Assembly: GCF_025153525.1 (NCBI RefSeq)
Contig: NZ_JANZNR010000001.1
Coordinates: 682,001 to 746,000, forward strand
Reading direction: 5' to 3'
Length of the DNA: 64,000 nt
DNA from: Psychroserpens sp. SPM9
Lineage (GTDB): Bacteria; Bacteroidota; Bacteroidia; Flavobacteriales; Flavobacteriaceae
Below, in pieces: positions 63,385 through 64,000 of the stretch (within the stretch, counting starts at the first letter, position 1; every line of letters begins with the position of its first letter). The notes beneath the pieces were generated by a model, which saw only the letters and a program-made list of their open reading frames with translations, did not search any database and was not told where the DNA came from. Both the position numbers and the translations under genes were made by a program.

Positions 63385-63393
63385 TTTGGGCTT
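63363..63393 (-). terminator. Terminator of ssb overlapping the end of the MBL gene
   Basis: AAGCCCAAACTA (63363-63374) pairs with TAGTTTGGGCTT (63382-63393). On the minus strand a T-rich tract follows, so it serves ssb. It covers the last codons and the stop of the convergent MBL gene. Confidence 0.75.
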
Positions 63394-63406
63394 ATAAATT
63401 AATTGT

Positions 63407-63739
63407 TTATTTCCCTAACATTAAAAGTTCATTGCAAACAATTTCAGTCACATAACGTTTTTGACCATCTTTATCATCATAGCTTCTTGATGTTAATTTT
63501 CCTTCAATAGCAACCTCTTTTCCTTTGGTTACATATTTCTCAATAATTTCGGCGGTTTTACCCCAAGCGACTACATTGTGCCATTGCGTATCGGTTATCT
63601 TTTCGCCTTCTGCATTTTTATAGCTTTCATTTGTAGCTATTGAAAATTTGGCTAACATTTTTCCTGATTCAAGATTAATGATTTCTGGATCATTTCCTAA
63701 GTTTCCGATTAATTGTACTTTGTTTCTTAACGTATTCAT
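63407..63739 (-). CDS. ssb: Single-stranded DNA-binding protein, short form
   Basis: 110 residues, all OB fold (LRNKVQLIGNLGNDPEIINL, then AKFSIATNESYKNAEGEK, and TQWHNVVAWGKTAEI). The disordered tail and acidic DDIPF-like tip that recruit partners in E. coli SSB are missing, so it is probably an accessory SSB. Short paralogues of this length occur in other Flavobacteriia. Upstream lies a phased repeat (63841-63880). Confidence 0.93.
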   Translation of the reverse strand: MNTLRNKVQLIGNLGNDPEIINLESGKMLAKFSIATNESYKNAEGEKITDTQWHNVVAWGKTAEIIEKYVTKGKEVAIEGKLTSRSYDDKDGQKRYVTEIVCNELLMLGK

Positions 63740-64000
63740 AAGATAAGGTTTTAATTATATTGAATGTCATTTGTTCGATTCAACACTGCAAATATGAAAC
63801 AGCTTGCAAATGTTAGTCGGTAGTTACTTGCTTAAAATCGTTTGTAAATGTTTGTAGTCGTTTGTACATGTTTGTAAGTTTTTGACCCACGGCATCTATA
63901 TACAATTTACCACAAGTTTCTAAAGTTTGATTTATAAGTGAAGATTATCACTTTTTTTGAAGTACGTAATTCATTTAACCCTCTACCGTTTACCGCTAAT
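63740..64000. other. Intergenic region upstream of ssb
   Basis: 261 bp to the window edge with no gene recognised. The only structured element is the phased TTTGTA repeat at 63838-63884. Confidence 0.6.
63838..63884. repeat. Helically phased TTTGTA repeat upstream of ssb
   Basis: TTTGTA at 63841, 63851, 63861 and 63871, with TTTG again at 63881, every 10 bp. Two 20-bp units, TCGTTTGTAAATGTTTGTAG (63838-63857) and TCGTTTGTACATGTTTGTAA (63858-63877), differ at two positions. They start about 100 bp upstream of the ssb ATG. Confidence 0.65.

Overview
This window comes from a marine-type member of the Flavobacteriaceae (Bacteroidota). The evidence is an AT-rich genome of about 35-37% GC by eye, TAnnTTTG promoter boxes with no Shine-Dalgarno pattern, several secreted proteins with type IX secretion (T9SS) C-terminal domains, a PorZ homologue, TonB-dependent uptake genes, and a split ATP synthase locus (atpDC alone). 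No rRNA, tRNA, CRISPR array, transposase or integrase is visible. Most of the window is ordinary chromosomal housekeeping. The last 10 kb is an accessory gene cluster of unclear function.

Layout: 1-2562 holds the end of an SGNH hydrolase gene and atpD-atpC. 2640-5668 (minus strand) holds an SOS-type umuC-umuD pair and a DUF2975-DUF2975-HTH operon with a paired operator at its promoter. 5800-15474 is the biotin region: bioF, a DUF2007 gene, bioD, bioA, a stand-alone beta-ketoacyl synthase, a NfeD/flotillin pair, an alpha/beta hydrolase and bioB. Two kinds of dispersed intergenic repeat sit around bioA. 15565-22550 holds a cupin-like oxygenase, a small outer-membrane protein, recX and a 1639-residue T9SS-secreted adhesin-like protein. 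22618-29607 (minus) holds porZ-recO-TonB receptor and gdhA. 29830-45160 is housekeeping: metB, a Na+/H+ antiporter, yicC-gmk-nadD, yraN, LD-carboxypeptidase, metG and tex. 45240-51356 holds a macroglobulin/plug-like secreted protein and an AraC regulator. The regulator is followed by two near-identical promoter modules, one before a 57-codon ORF and one before an AhpD-like gene and a cupredoxin-like gene. A T9SS metalloprotease-like gene closes this part.

The most unusual locus is 53786-63384: six genes on one strand with gaps of only 11-33 bp. It encodes two related proteins resembling the TULIP lipid-binding fold (takeout/JHBP-like pattern), a trans-polyprenyl diphosphate synthase, a 1280-residue beta-rich protein with a helical tail, a 425-residue protein resembling a two-domain BPI/P47-like TULIP, and a soluble ComEC-type metallo-beta-lactamase-fold protein. 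None has a recognisable signal peptide. A divergent TPR/LuxR-type membrane regulator is flanked by two near-identical tandem TGGACA sites, one of them in the shared upstream region. My working hypothesis is a prenyl-lipid synthesis and binding/transfer system. The fold calls are from pattern recognition only and have not been verified by structure or profile search.

The window ends with a short ssb gene and, upstream of it, a helically phased TTTGTA repeat.
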